This document shows positions 44,010-53,062 of a stretch of 60,941 bases of DNA, one piece after another. This DNA comes from an uncultured Chloroflexus sp. (GTDB taxonomy: Bacteria; Chloroflexota; Chloroflexia; Chloroflexales; Chloroflexaceae): assembly GCF_937951745.1 (NCBI RefSeq), contig NZ_CALFBQ010000046.1, forward strand, positions 1 to 60,941, in the 5' to 3' direction. A program made the position numbers and the translations under genes. Positions within the stretch are counted from its first letter, which is position 1. The number at the start of each line of letters is the position of its first letter. Below the pieces are notes generated by a model. That model was not told where the DNA came from, searched no databases, and saw only the letters and a list, made by a program, of their open reading frames with translations.

Positions 44010-45380
44010 TCATTTCAGAATGTAGTATGTGGCCCGCTTATCACCCACTTTCAGTAGCAACCCTCGCCCAACCAGATCCGACAGATCACGGCGGATCGTT
44101 TCAGCACTCACGTCAGGATACATCTCTTGCAGATCACGGTTGGTAATGCGCTGGTGCTCAACTACGAAGAGCAATGCCTGAATTTGGCGATCATTGAGTC
44201 CCATCCGCCGCCACGCAGTGGTATCAACGCCGCCGGGCAGCGATTCGGCCATCGGTTGGCCGGGCAAAACAACAAGAAAGCCGGCAGCCGTCTCGCGGAA
44301 GGTAGCGGGAGGAAGCCCAGCGGCAGCCAATTGGCGCAGCATACGGTCGATCCCATAACCGAGACGCTCAACCAGACCGAGATCGGCTAACACCTGCACG
44401 ATGGCCGGATTGCGTGAAAAGCGTTCGGCACGGATGTTCTCAAGGGTAACGTGACCGGGAAGGCGACCGGGTGAATAGACTTCAAGCCGGTCGCTGAAGA
44501 GCGTGATACGAATGCCTTCGCCGTGAACGGTGTAATCGCGGTGAGCGACCGCATTCACCAGCGCTTCGCGGACTGCACCGGGAGGGAACTGCGTCCAATC
44601 TTCACGTTCGAGACCAACCATCCGCGACCCGCGCCGCATATGCTCGTTGAGCCAGCGTTCGGCGCGGCGAATAGCTTCGGGCAGCGGTGCGCAAATATCT
44701 TCCCGCTCGAAGACATCAGCCGGCTCGCGCCCACGGTAGCGCACGAGCGTGATCTCGGCGTGGGGGAAACGCAACGCGACATCGCGGCTAAAGAGGAGCA
44801 AGCCGGCGTTGGTTGGCACACCATCGATCAGGCAGCCGCGCCGGGTAAGTAGGGCAAGCGGATCATCACCGGCGGGCGGCCCAACGCGACGGGCGTAAGC
44901 GGCGACCAGATCGGGGTCAAGTTCGGCGAACGTAGCATCAGGCGGTGCTTGTCGCTCCCAACCGAGTTCAGCCCGTTCGCTGAACAGGCGATGCAGCGCA
45001 GCCGGCGAGAGCGGCTGATTACTTGCACCTTCGCGACGGAGGTAACGGCCATTGACCGCGTAGACGTAGGGTAGGCCGGCTGGCACTTCCACCACTAAGA
45101 TTGGCATCTCTTGATAGACAATCACGTGTGGCAGTGGAATAATCAACGGTGGTGTACAGGAAAGCGCAGCCGCCAGTACCAGTTCGGTCGCAGCAGCGGG
45201 GTCGCGCAGCGGGCCGAGCTGCGTACCGCGCCCGCCACTGATGATCAATGTGCCACCGTGGGCATTCGCCAACGCCGCCAGTGTCTCGGCGATCTCGTCG
45301 AGGCGTTGGCGATCACCGGCAAAGGCGAGGCGCGGCCCCGGCGGTTGGCCGGGCAAGGCGGCAATGGGGGACGATTCCAT
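44010..45380 (-). CDS. AlbA_2/Schlafen-domain regulator with HATPase_c_4 and wHTH
   Basis: About 456 aa. An N-terminal AlbA_2-like domain (ETLAALANAHGGTLIISGG, VVEVPAGLPYVYAVNGRYLRREG), a middle domain with EALVNAVAHRDYT, FSDRLEVYSPGRLP and ERLGYGIDRM as in the RecG-like/HATPase_c_4 family, and a C-terminal DeoR-type winged helix (ITNRDLQEMYPDVSAETIRRDLSDL). Proteins of this build act as transcription regulators, sometimes next to defence genes. The start at 45380 has GGAGG 6 nt upstream; the ATG at 45395 has none. Confidence 0.82.
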   Translation of the reverse strand: MESSPIAALPGQPPGPRLAFAGDRQRLDEIAETLAALANAHGGTLIISGGRGTQLGPLRDPAAATELVLAAALSCTPPLIIPLPHVIVYQEMPILVVEVPAGLPYVYAVNGRYLRREGASNQPLSPAALHRLFSERAELGWERQAPPDATFAELDPDLVAAYARRVGPPAGDDPLALLTRRGCLIDGVPTNAGLLLFSRDVALRFPHAEITLVRYRGREPADVFEREDICAPLPEAIRRAERWLNEHMRRGSRMVGLEREDWTQFPPGAVREALVNAVAHRDYTVHGEGIRITLFSDRLEVYSPGRLPGHVTLENIRAERFSRNPAIVQVLADLGLVERLGYGIDRMLRQLAAAGLPPATFRETAAGFLVVLPGQPMAESLPGGVDTTAWRRMGLNDRQIQALLFVVEHQRITNRDLQEMYPDVSAETIRRDLSDLVGRGLLLKVGDKRATYYILK

Positions 45381-45594
45381 GCAAACCTCCGCCATAGAGC
45401 GAACACAAGTGCTATTATAGCATTATCTCGCACCTGACGTGGTGTGGAAGCTTGGTCGGAATGCATTAGATGGTACGCTGACCGGTGCCGGCATCATACC
45501 GCTCCTAACATCTCTATCTCTAGAGTAGCAAAAACATGTATGGTATACTTATTTGCGTCGTTGTACTAGACACCTTGCTAGAAAAGGAAAACTA

Positions 45595-46773
45595 ATGACT
45601 CGTGTAGGATACGTTTTCACTACGTTTTTTGCGATCACTGTCACGATTGCACTGCTTTCACTGATACCATTACCAATTCCATTCATTACCGATTTCATCA
45701 TGCTCTATGTTTCAACAGTAGGTCTCAAGCAAGAGATTGGATTATACGACTATACAGCACAATACGCCTTAGCGTGGCAATTGTTCGGCTCGGAAATGGA
45801 AAATATTACGTTTCCATATTACGTATATCCACCTTGGTTAGGGTATAGTTTTTTCTTCCTTGGCTGGTTAACACCTGATCATGCCGCTCGAGTTTGGTTT
45901 TGGATAAATCTCACGATGCTTGCTACGAGTATGATGTTCATCACAATCTCATGGCCATTGAAATGGCGACTGATCGCCTTTCTCCTAATGATTTTCTCTC
46001 CAGCAATTATCAGTTTCCTTATTGTCGGTCAATTTGTAGCTCCAGTGCTGCTTGGCATTGCAATTGCTATCTACGCTGCATCACGCCAATCGGCTAGTCT
46101 CTTCGCAATAGGGATGTTGCTGATGACGTTCAAACCGCATGTGGGATTATTGCCCTTCGTAACTGCGGGAACATGGTTGTTGTTACAGCGCACGCCTTGG
46201 CAACGACGAGCGTTAGGCGGAGTAGTTATCGGTATTGTTGCGCTGCTCGTAAGCGCATCGTTGATGTATCCGCAGTGGTTGCGTGATTACCTTGCAATGA
46301 TCGAAGCATTTCGTAGTTTGCCAACGTTTGGCGTATGCGAGATTTGCTCAGCCGGATCGGTAATGTTAGTGCGCATCGCACTTGGCTATCCGAGTACGTC
46401 GGTTGCATTATTTGTTGGGATGATCTTTGTCATCGTAACCGGATTATGGTTGTTATGGAAAACTAGATGGTCGCCTAGCTTTCATCTTACGGCATACTGG
46501 TCAATGTTGACGGCAATCCTTGCAATTCCGTATTTTAATAACTACGATCATATTTTCTCTCTGTTGCCATTTCTGTGGTTGTTGAAAACGAGCAAACAGT
46601 CTCGTGACTATGTGGCATTAGGAATTGCTTTTCTCTTGCCATGGATCGGGGTTATACTGCAAAATCGCCTCTTCTTTGCCGTCGGATTAGTTGGACAGAC
46701 GGTTGTTCTCTTTGTGCTCTTTGTCTACCGATTAAGAACAAAATCTCAAACAGAAATGCTTGCTGTATTGTAA
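45595..46773 (+). CDS. GT87-like polytopic membrane glycosyltransferase
   Basis: About 392 aa, around nine to eleven helices. An early loop TDFIMLY with the conserved Asp and the YVYPPWLG motif fit GT-C fold family 87 (DUF2029), which uses polyprenyl-linked sugars outside the membrane. The acceptor is unknown. The ATG at 45595 follows AAAAGGAAA. The gene is visibly richer in A/T than its neighbours, suggesting transfer or a different history. TATACT at 45544-45549 may be its -10 box. Confidence 0.7.
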   Translation: MTRVGYVFTTFFAITVTIALLSLIPLPIPFITDFIMLYVSTVGLKQEIGLYDYTAQYALAWQLFGSEMENITFPYYVYPPWLGYSFFFLGWLTPDHAARVWFWINLTMLATSMMFITISWPLKWRLIAFLLMIFSPAIISFLIVGQFVAPVLLGIAIAIYAASRQSASLFAIGMLLMTFKPHVGLLPFVTAGTWLLLQRTPWQRRALGGVVIGIVALLVSASLMYPQWLRDYLAMIEAFRSLPTFGVCEICSAGSVMLVRIALGYPSTSVALFVGMIFVIVTGLWLLWKTRWSPSFHLTAYWSMLTAILAIPYFNNYDHIFSLLPFLWLLKTSKQSRDYVALGIAFLLPWIGVILQNRLFFAVGLVGQTVVLFVLFVYRLRTKSQTEMLAVL

Positions 46774-46780
46774 GAGTTGT

Positions 46781-47389
46781 ATGCCCTCTGCTCGTACTCA
46801 TGATCTCATCACTGTCCTTAGCTGCGCAGCGCTCACGCCGCTCGCATATCACGCTTACCTCGAACACAGGCAGCTCGATCCGAACGCTGCCCTCGTGTGT
46901 AGTCTGTGGTTGGGCGGCGCGCATCTGCTTTCGGGGATCATGTTCTCGCCTGACCTCGACATCGACTCGGCGATTGACAATCGCTGGGGGATCTTTTTCT
47001 GGGTCTGGCGGCCCTATATGTGGTTGATCCCGCACCGCGCCTTCTGGAGCCATAGTCTGGTCATTTCGCCACTATTGCGGCTCGGCTATTTCGCGGCGGT
47101 CGTGTACGGGTTGCTGCTGGTCGTCCTCTGGCTGCTAGGGCAACTCGGCCTCACGACGCTCGCCTATCATCGCGAATTAGCCGCGTGGGTGCAGGAATTG
47201 GTGACAGCGCATCCCACTGAGGCTTGGGCCTTCATTATCGGTTTCTGCACCGGTAGCGCCGCACACACGATCGCCGACTGGCTGGTAACGAAAGGCAATT
47301 GGCTGCTGGGAGGGTATGGCCGGCGATTGCGACGGCGCTATCGCAACCACGATCAATGGCTGCCACGCCACGAACGGCAGCGGCGGTGA
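46781..47389 (+). CDS. DUF2227-type putative metal-binding membrane protein
   Basis: About 202 aa. Conserved polar residues on a hydrophobic scaffold: PSARTHDL, MFSPDLDID, IPHRAFWSHS and GSAAHTIADW, the His/Asp pattern of DUF2227, distantly like YdjM-type membrane hydrolases. Activity is unproven. Starts 7 nt after the GT87 gene stop, so probably cotranscribed, yet its base composition is that of the normal genome. Confidence 0.7.
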   Translation: MPSARTHDLITVLSCAALTPLAYHAYLEHRQLDPNAALVCSLWLGGAHLLSGIMFSPDLDIDSAIDNRWGIFFWVWRPYMWLIPHRAFWSHSLVISPLLRLGYFAAVVYGLLLVVLWLLGQLGLTTLAYHRELAAWVQELVTAHPTEAWAFIIGFCTGSAAHTIADWLVTKGNWLLGGYGRRLRRRYRNHDQWLPRHERQRR

Positions 47390-47503
47390 ACTGTTTGGCT
47401 GTTGAATACGTCTTATTTAAGATAGGAAAAAGAGAGTAAGGCATTGCGCCTTGTTTGAGGTTGTGGCGCAAAGAGCGTCGCGTGATAAAGAAAGGTACAA
47501 GTT

Positions 47504-47995
47504 ATGCGCCTGCAATCGGTTGACCGCTTTTTGCTGGGCATTGTTGGCGGCACCGTGGTCTTGGCGACGATCGCGGTCGTGATTGTGTTTACGCGCCCCG
47601 CGCCAGAATACCGGGCCGGCAACGGGCCGGAAGACGTGGTGTTCAACTACATCCTAGCGGTGCAACGCGGCGACTACGATCGCGCTTATGGCTATCTCGC
47701 GCCAACACTGCCCGGCTATCCGCTCAGCGCGCAAGAGATGCGCGAGCAATTGCGGCGGTTCGGCGTTTCTGATAGCGACACGAGCTACGCGATCATCAAT
47801 ACCGAAATCAACGGAAATCGGGCTACCGTGACGGTACAGGAAACGAATGTTTATCGCGGTGGTCTACTTGGCAGCTCACAATCAAGCAACAACTTTACGA
47901 TGGAGCTAGAGCAAACGGCTGCCGGCTGGCAACTGACCAGCAGTTCCGGCTGGCGGATCTGGATGTGGTGCTGGGAACAGAAGGAGGGCTGCTGA
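47504..47995 (+). CDS. Membrane-anchored NTF2-like (DUF4878-type) protein
   Basis: 163 aa. One N-terminal helix (about 9-30), then an extracytoplasmic domain with GPEDVVFNYILAVQRGDYDRAYGYL and a late beta sheet (RATVTVQETNVYRGG), the layout of the NTF2-like/DUF4878 lipoprotein fold. Two Cys near the end (WCWEQKEGC). Stops in TGATG with the next gene, so the two products are coupled and probably interact. Confidence 0.6.
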   Translation: MRLQSVDRFLLGIVGGTVVLATIAVVIVFTRPAPEYRAGNGPEDVVFNYILAVQRGDYDRAYGYLAPTLPGYPLSAQEMREQLRRFGVSDSDTSYAIINTEINGNRATVTVQETNVYRGGLLGSSQSSNNFTMELEQTAAGWQLTSSSGWRIWMWCWEQKEGC

Positions 47996-49866
47996 TGGCA
48001 GTCGTACGGCGATGGTATCTCTACATCAGTGCCACAATCGGCTTGCAAGGATTTGCATGGTCGCTGATCTGGCTGCTGTACGGCGTCTGGTTAGCACCTA
48101 TCCAAGCCTCGATCAGCACAACTGCTTTTCAACTAGCGGCGCTCGCGATCTGTTTACCACTCTGGCTGATCCATTGGCTATGGGGCGAGCGGCTAGCGCG
48201 GCGTGATCTCGACGAGCGTGCGTCAGCAGTGCGCAAGCTTTACTTGTATGGCAATCTGGCAGCGTTTTTGATCCCATTGACTGGCAGTGTCTATGATTTG
48301 CTCGACACTGTATTCGGATTGCTTGCCGGCGTGGACCGCACCGATCCACAAGCGCACATCTGGTACGGTGTGATAGCCTCGCTGGTGTTAGGGTCGCTTT
48401 TTACCTATCACAGCGTAGTAGCGCGCAATGATGCCCATCAAGTACCGCTGGCTGGTGCGGGGGCACTGGTGCGGCGGGTTTACTTGCTCTTTGCTGCCGG
48501 GGCCGGCTTGGTGATTTGGACGAATGGCGTAAAGGATCTGATCCGGCTGATTTTCGGCTCAGCGAGTGGTACCACTGTCGTCCAACTCTTCATCAGCGCC
48601 ATTCTCAACGTGTTTATCGGTCTCATCGTCTGGTTAGGCCACTGGTGGCGGGCGCAGCGTCTCTTTGCTAGCACCGGTGAAGACGAGCGCGGCTCGGCGT
48701 TTCGCAAGTTCTACCTCTATCTGGTAATTGTCGTCGCTTCCATCACAGCAGTGACAAACGCCACTTTCTTGTTGGCTGGAGTGTTCCGTAGTATGTTAGG
48801 CCTGCGGGTCGAAGGCAACCTCATCGACGTACTGGCGCCGATGATCGTCTTAACGGTGGTTGCGCTCTACCACGCTTCCGTCATCCAAACCGATGCAACG
48901 GCGATTGCTGAAGGGCCGCAGCAGGCGGGGGTGCGGCGGCTGGCGTGGTATTTGGTCGCTGCGATTGGCCAAGTGGCAGCTCTGGTCGGGCTTGGCGGTC
49001 TGCTCAGCGTCATTATTCGCGGGCTTGCCAGCGCTGACGCGATCACCGATCTGCGTGAACCGTTAGCGTGGTTCGGTGCGATTCTGGTTGTGGGCTTGCC
49101 GATCTGGGTGGTATGCTGGCGGCAAGTTCAGCGCGCGGCAGCCACACCCGGCGAGATAAGCGTCGCCGAACGAAGCTCGCTAGTGCGGCGGATCTACCTC
49201 TTTGGTTTTTTATTTATCGCTTCGCTCACCCTCCTCTCCGCCTTGATCTACATACTCTTCCGGTTGATCAGCATTGCGCTGGGGGAGCCATTCAGCGGCA
49301 ACTTGCTAGTCGATCTGGCGCAGGCGATTGCATATAGTCTGATAGCTATTGGCGTACTGGTCACACATGGGTTAGTATTGCGCACCGACACGCGGATGCG
49401 CGAAGCGGCTGAATTGAGCCGGCAAGCGCAAGTGCGAGTAGCGGTGTTGGCTGAGGGCGCATTAGCCGAGCAGATCGCCAGCGTGTTGCGCCAGCAGTTC
49501 CCGCAACTGGCGCTTACTATTGCCGGTGTTGGGTCTGAAGCCGAAACACAACTGGCCAGCGCCGATCTGATTGTTGGCGTGTGGGAACCAAGCGGCGATT
49601 CTAACCGGCTCGATCGCTATCCGGCACGAAAGCTGCTAATACCCTTGGCTAATATGAATTGGGCATGGGTTGGGATTGAGCCGGCAGTGGTGGCGAATAT
49701 TCCAGTGCAGCTTGCGCAAGCGGTACGGCAGACGCTCGCCGGCGAACCGTTACGGCCACAGCGTGGGGTTGGGGCAGGAGTGGTGATAGGGGGAATTATC
49801 GCGATCATTACGGTTATTTTCGTGATGGTTGGGCTAGTACAGGTGGCATTATTTACGTTTAGGTAA
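47995..49866 (+). CDS. Multi-repeat DUF5671-like membrane protein
   Basis: About 623 aa. Five or six internal units of about 90-115 residues, each opened by an R-x-x-Y-L-Y-type phrase (RRWYLYIS, RKLYLYGN, RRVYLLFA, RKFYLYLV, RRIYLFGF; a looser RRLAWYLV) and holding three or four helices. A soluble segment (about 490-590, VRVAVLAEGALAEQ...SADLIVGVWEP) and a last helix follow. The repeats match DUF5671. Function unknown. AAGGAGG lies just before the ATG. Confidence 0.7.
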   Translation: MAVVRRWYLYISATIGLQGFAWSLIWLLYGVWLAPIQASISTTAFQLAALAICLPLWLIHWLWGERLARRDLDERASAVRKLYLYGNLAAFLIPLTGSVYDLLDTVFGLLAGVDRTDPQAHIWYGVIASLVLGSLFTYHSVVARNDAHQVPLAGAGALVRRVYLLFAAGAGLVIWTNGVKDLIRLIFGSASGTTVVQLFISAILNVFIGLIVWLGHWWRAQRLFASTGEDERGSAFRKFYLYLVIVVASITAVTNATFLLAGVFRSMLGLRVEGNLIDVLAPMIVLTVVALYHASVIQTDATAIAEGPQQAGVRRLAWYLVAAIGQVAALVGLGGLLSVIIRGLASADAITDLREPLAWFGAILVVGLPIWVVCWRQVQRAAATPGEISVAERSSLVRRIYLFGFLFIASLTLLSALIYILFRLISIALGEPFSGNLLVDLAQAIAYSLIAIGVLVTHGLVLRTDTRMREAAELSRQAQVRVAVLAEGALAEQIASVLRQQFPQLALTIAGVGSEAETQLASADLIVGVWEPSGDSNRLDRYPARKLLIPLANMNWAWVGIEPAVVANIPVQLAQAVRQTLAGEPLRPQRGVGAGVVIGGIIAIITVIFVMVGLVQVALFTFR

Positions 49867-49928
49867 ATACCTATTGCACATCCACTAGGGACGATTTGCA
49901 GCCTCACAGGATGCGACCCGCCAAGGGG

Positions 49929-50873
49929 TTACCGGACGACCGCATCGGTGGGTTCTGCTTCATTCGCCCGATCGAGTGCAATATCGGCTAGCGCCGCCGG
50001 ATCGTTGCGTGGTTCGAGGTGCGTAAACACCGTGCTGTTAGGGACCGCAGCGCGCACGGCGGCCTCGACCTGTTCGGCTACCGTGTGCGCCTGCTGAATG
50101 CTCCACGTGTCGGGCACGAGCAGGTGGAACGAGATAAAGCGGCGCGCGCCGGATTGGCGAGTGCGCAAGGCGTGATAATCACAGCCATATTCATCGAGAT
50201 CAGCAAGCGCGGTCTGAATAGCCGCTAACTCGTCATCAGGCAGCGCAGTATCCATCAATCCCAGCACTGCCCGGCGCACTAGTTGGATGCCGGTCATGGT
50301 AATGTTCACCGCTACCGCTAGCGCAATCAACGGATCGAGGATATACCAGCCGGTGAGCGCCACCAAACCGATCCCGGCCACCACTGCTATTGACGTCCAC
50401 ACATCAGTCATTAAATGTTGGCCATCGGCCTCAAGGGTGAGCGAGTCGTGTTTGCGGCCAGCGCGGAGCAACACCATCGCCACTGTACCGTTAATCAACG
50501 TAGCGATACCGGCTACCGCTAAACCAGCGACAGTATGGTCGAGCGGCTGTGGCGCAAACAGGCGCTGGAACGCTGCCCAACCAATCCCGCCGGCAGCGAT
50601 AATAATCAGTCCTCCTTCGATCACCCCGGCGAAATATTCGGCTTTGCCATGACCATAAGCATGATCATGGTCGGCGGGACGGGCGGCGATAGTCAGCATC
50701 CAGAGCGCCATTACTGCGGCGGCGAGATTCACCAGCGACTCAAGCGCATCGGCCAGCAAGCCGATCGAATCGGTCAGCCAGTACGCAACCAGCTTGAGAC
50801 TGATCGTCGCTACAGCGGCGGCAATCGAAAGCCAAGCATAACGGGTAAGGGTGTATCGCTCGCTCACGTTCAT
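49929..50873 (-). CDS. Cation diffusion facilitator (CDF) transporter
   Basis: 314 aa, six helices plus a cytoplasmic C-terminal domain. Metal-site residues appear in LLADALESLVN (helix 2) and DGQHLMTDVWTS (helix 5), with HDHAYGHGKAEYFAG between, as in FieF/YiiP-type Zn2+/Fe2+ proton antiporters. Likely exports Zn2+, Mn2+ or Fe2+. Convergent with the DUF5671 gene and divergent from the adenosyltransferase gene. Confidence 0.9.
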   Translation of the reverse strand: MNVSERYTLTRYAWLSIAAAVATISLKLVAYWLTDSIGLLADALESLVNLAAAVMALWMLTIAARPADHDHAYGHGKAEYFAGVIEGGLIIIAAGGIGWAAFQRLFAPQPLDHTVAGLAVAGIATLINGTVAMVLLRAGRKHDSLTLEADGQHLMTDVWTSIAVVAGIGLVALTGWYILDPLIALAVAVNITMTGIQLVRRAVLGLMDTALPDDELAAIQTALADLDEYGCDYHALRTRQSGARRFISFHLLVPDTWSIQQAHTVAEQVEAAVRAAVPNSTVFTHLEPRNDPAALADIALDRANEAEPTDAVVR

Positions 50874-51059
50874 ACTCCTCTGTATTTCCCATCACTTGCA
50901 AGGATAGCCGGAACAATACGGTTTTGGCAAGATCGCAGCCGATTCTTTGGTCGGCGTGATCAGACAATTTTGCGATCACGAAATGTGGCGATTGCTTCTC
51001 GTGTATACTACGAATAGCGAGCATAAAGCATAGAGGTTTCTGGCAAGGAGCGCCGTCAC

Positions 51060-51599
51060 ATGAAGATTTACACGCGCACTGGCGATAATGGTGAAACAGC
51101 TCTGTTTGGCGGCCCACGAGTACGGAAAGATGTGCTGCGGGTCGAAGCTTATGGCACTGCCGATGAATGCAATTCGGCGATTGGTGTGGTGCGGGCATCC
51201 GGAGTTGATCCAGCACTCGATGCGGCGCTAGCGGTAGTGCAAAACCAACTGTTTGTGGTGGGATCGGATCTGGCTGCACCAGAGGACTCGCCCTATATCC
51301 CACGGGTAACGGCTGAGATGACGGCTTTCCTCGAAGCGCAGATCGATGCGATGGAGGCCGAATTAGCGCCGCTCAAGCAGTTTATTCTGCCCGGCGGCAC
51401 TGCTGCTGCGGCGTATTTACATTTGGCCCGCACCATCTGCCGGCGCGCCGAGCGGGTAGTGGTCTCGTTAGCCGCTGAAGAAGCGATCAATCCTGAGCTG
51501 GTGCCGTACCTCAACCGGTTGTCAGATTTTCTGTTTGTTGCGGCGCGTATTGCCAATGCACGGGCCGGTGTGGCTGATGTGCCGTGGCAGAAATCGTAG
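51060..51599 (+). CDS. pduO: PduO-type cob(I)alamin adenosyltransferase
   Basis: 179 aa. TRTGDNGETALFGG (ATP loop), EAYGTADECNSAIG, RTICRRAERVVV and PYLNRLSDFLFVAAR are the family blocks. Makes adenosylcobalamin from ATP and reduced cobalamin. GGAGC lies before the ATG. TATACT at 51004-51009 is a candidate -10 box without a good -35. No cobalamin riboswitch was recognised upstream. Confidence 0.93.
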   Translation: MKIYTRTGDNGETALFGGPRVRKDVLRVEAYGTADECNSAIGVVRASGVDPALDAALAVVQNQLFVVGSDLAAPEDSPYIPRVTAEMTAFLEAQIDAMEAELAPLKQFILPGGTAAAAYLHLARTICRRAERVVVSLAAEEAINPELVPYLNRLSDFLFVAARIANARAGVADVPWQKS

Positions 51600-51637
51600 C
51601 GGCGGGTGAGAGAGCAGGTTGGCGGTTTGGAATGCAG

Positions 51638-51693
51638 CAGTGAGACTACCGCACGCCATAGTGAAGACAGATTCCGGTGCGGTAGTCTCACTG
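51638..51693. terminator. 17-bp inverted repeat between convergent genes
   Basis: CAGTGAGACTACCGCAC and GTGCGGTAGTCTCACTG pair perfectly around a 22-nt loop. Placed between the rightward adenosyltransferase gene and the leftward receiver/RodZ-like gene; a bidirectional terminator is likely although T runs are weak. Confidence 0.6.
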
Positions 51694-51705
51694 CCGCACG
51701 CCGTA

Positions 51706-52665
51706 TTATGAAGATAACGTTCCCAGCAGTTGGTTGAAAAACGCCGGGTCGAAATAGTAAATTGTGCCGCCGGCAACCGCGAGCGCCAGCACAATCGCGA
51801 GCGTGACAATCAGCCAGCGGGGCGGAGCGCGGCGGGTAATGCGCGTGTTGACGTTACCGACGGTAAATGAAAACGACGGCCCTTTATCGTCAACTTGGTA
51901 GCGAGAGCGATATTCGGCCTCGGCAGCCGCTGAGTCGATACCGAAATAGCTCGCATAGGCGCGCATCATGCGCAGTGCCGCCGGGCCACGCGGCAAGAGC
52001 GACCAATGCTCATCTTCGATCGCCTGCAAGTAGTACATGCGCACCTTGATATCGTTTTCAATTTGCACCAGCGTCAGATGGCGGCGCTGGCGCTCGGCGC
52101 GCAAACGATGACCAAAGCTGGCCTGCTCTTCGCTCTCGGTCAACTGGCGGATCGGCGTGGTCTCAGTATTGCGCAGCAGTGCCAGTTCCTCGGCCTCGCT
52201 CATAAAGACCGGCTCAGGCTCTTCCTCGGCAGGGCGACGCTTGCTTGGCATTGCAGGAAGCTCCTCGACAATGGCGGCGCTTGCGGATGGTTTGGCTGGC
52301 GCAATGACTGGCGCTTCCGGCAACATGCGGGCTTGAATACGGGCCAACAACTCACCGGTGCGGTAAGGCTTCGTGACATAATCGGCAGCGCCAGCGGCAA
52401 ACCCGCGCATGACATCTTCTTCCAACCCGGCGCTACTGAGCACAATCACCGGTTGTAATGCCGTCAGGCGGGGCAGCGCCTCCCAGCCAGCACCACGCTC
52501 GGTACGCACCTCGAGCAATACCAGATCGGGATGCTCGCGGGCACATTCGCGTTCAGCTTGGGCAATGATGCTGCTATTCAGCACACGATAGCCGGCTTCG
52601 CTCAGTTGTTCTTTAAGTTTCGCCGTAAAGGCGACATCATCGTCTATAATGAGAATAGTGCGCAT
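51706..52665 (-). CDS. Receiver fused to RodZ-like HTH and TM helix
   Basis: About 319 aa. Receiver (1-115) with acidic pocket IIDDD and Lys 99, but position 52 is Glu (LVLLEVRTERG) where the phospho-Asp should be. An acidic/Pro linker (about 116-175) follows. Then a RodZ-type helix-turn-helix (FGHRLRAERQRRHLTLVQIE...YLQAIEDEHW), a single membrane helix (about 286-307) and a short outside end. RodZ tethers MreB to the membrane. The Glu may lock the receiver in an active-like state. Start at 52665 preferred over 52695. Confidence 0.78.
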   Translation of the reverse strand: MRTILIIDDDVAFTAKLKEQLSEAGYRVLNSSIIAQAERECAREHPDLVLLEVRTERGAGWEALPRLTALQPVIVLSSAGLEEDVMRGFAAGAADYVTKPYRTGELLARIQARMLPEAPVIAPAKPSASAAIVEELPAMPSKRRPAEEEPEPVFMSEAEELALLRNTETTPIRQLTESEEQASFGHRLRAERQRRHLTLVQIENDIKVRMYYLQAIEDEHWSLLPRGPAALRMMRAYASYFGIDSAAAEAEYRSRYQVDDKGPSFSFTVGNVNTRITRRAPPRWLIVTLAIVLALAVAGGTIYYFDPAFFNQLLGTLSS

Positions 52666-53062
52666 AATGGTATCGTCAGGTAGTGCCGCGCGCAATTCCT
52701 GTCGCGCGCTGCGGTATTATACCATGCTCGCTTATTCACTGCCGTGGTGGATGGGAATCGCCACGAAAAATGAAAATGGTGATAGGTGTCATTTGAGGGA
52801 TGCTTGGCCACGTCGTGGGAGATGGCTTCGCCTCGCTCCGCTCGGTTCGCAACGACAACAGGGAGCAGGGGTGAAAAGTCCTTAGCTGCTCCTGCCTCGC
52901 GGCGCGGGAGCTGAAGCCTCCACCCCAGCCCGCCCCCTCCGAGGGCGGGAAAAGACACCTCCCGCCCCCAGCGGGGCAGTTGCGCAGATAAGCGAGAGAG
53001 ATCAAGCGTTCAAAGACGTGAACACACATCATTAATGGTACCATTCAGACATATACACCAAC
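52666..53062. other. Intergenic region with dispersed repeat
   Basis: 397 nt without a gene. Around 52805-52860 it has GAGATGGCTTCGCCTCGCTCCG, part of a dispersed intergenic family, and near 52930-52975 a GC-rich segment with GGGCGGG and CCCGCCC words. No clear promoter for mnmG was found. Confidence 0.5.

Noticed and set aside
50880-51059. Cobalamin riboswitch upstream of the adenosyltransferase gene
   Set aside because: No B12-box-like sequence or fitting stem set is seen in the gap.
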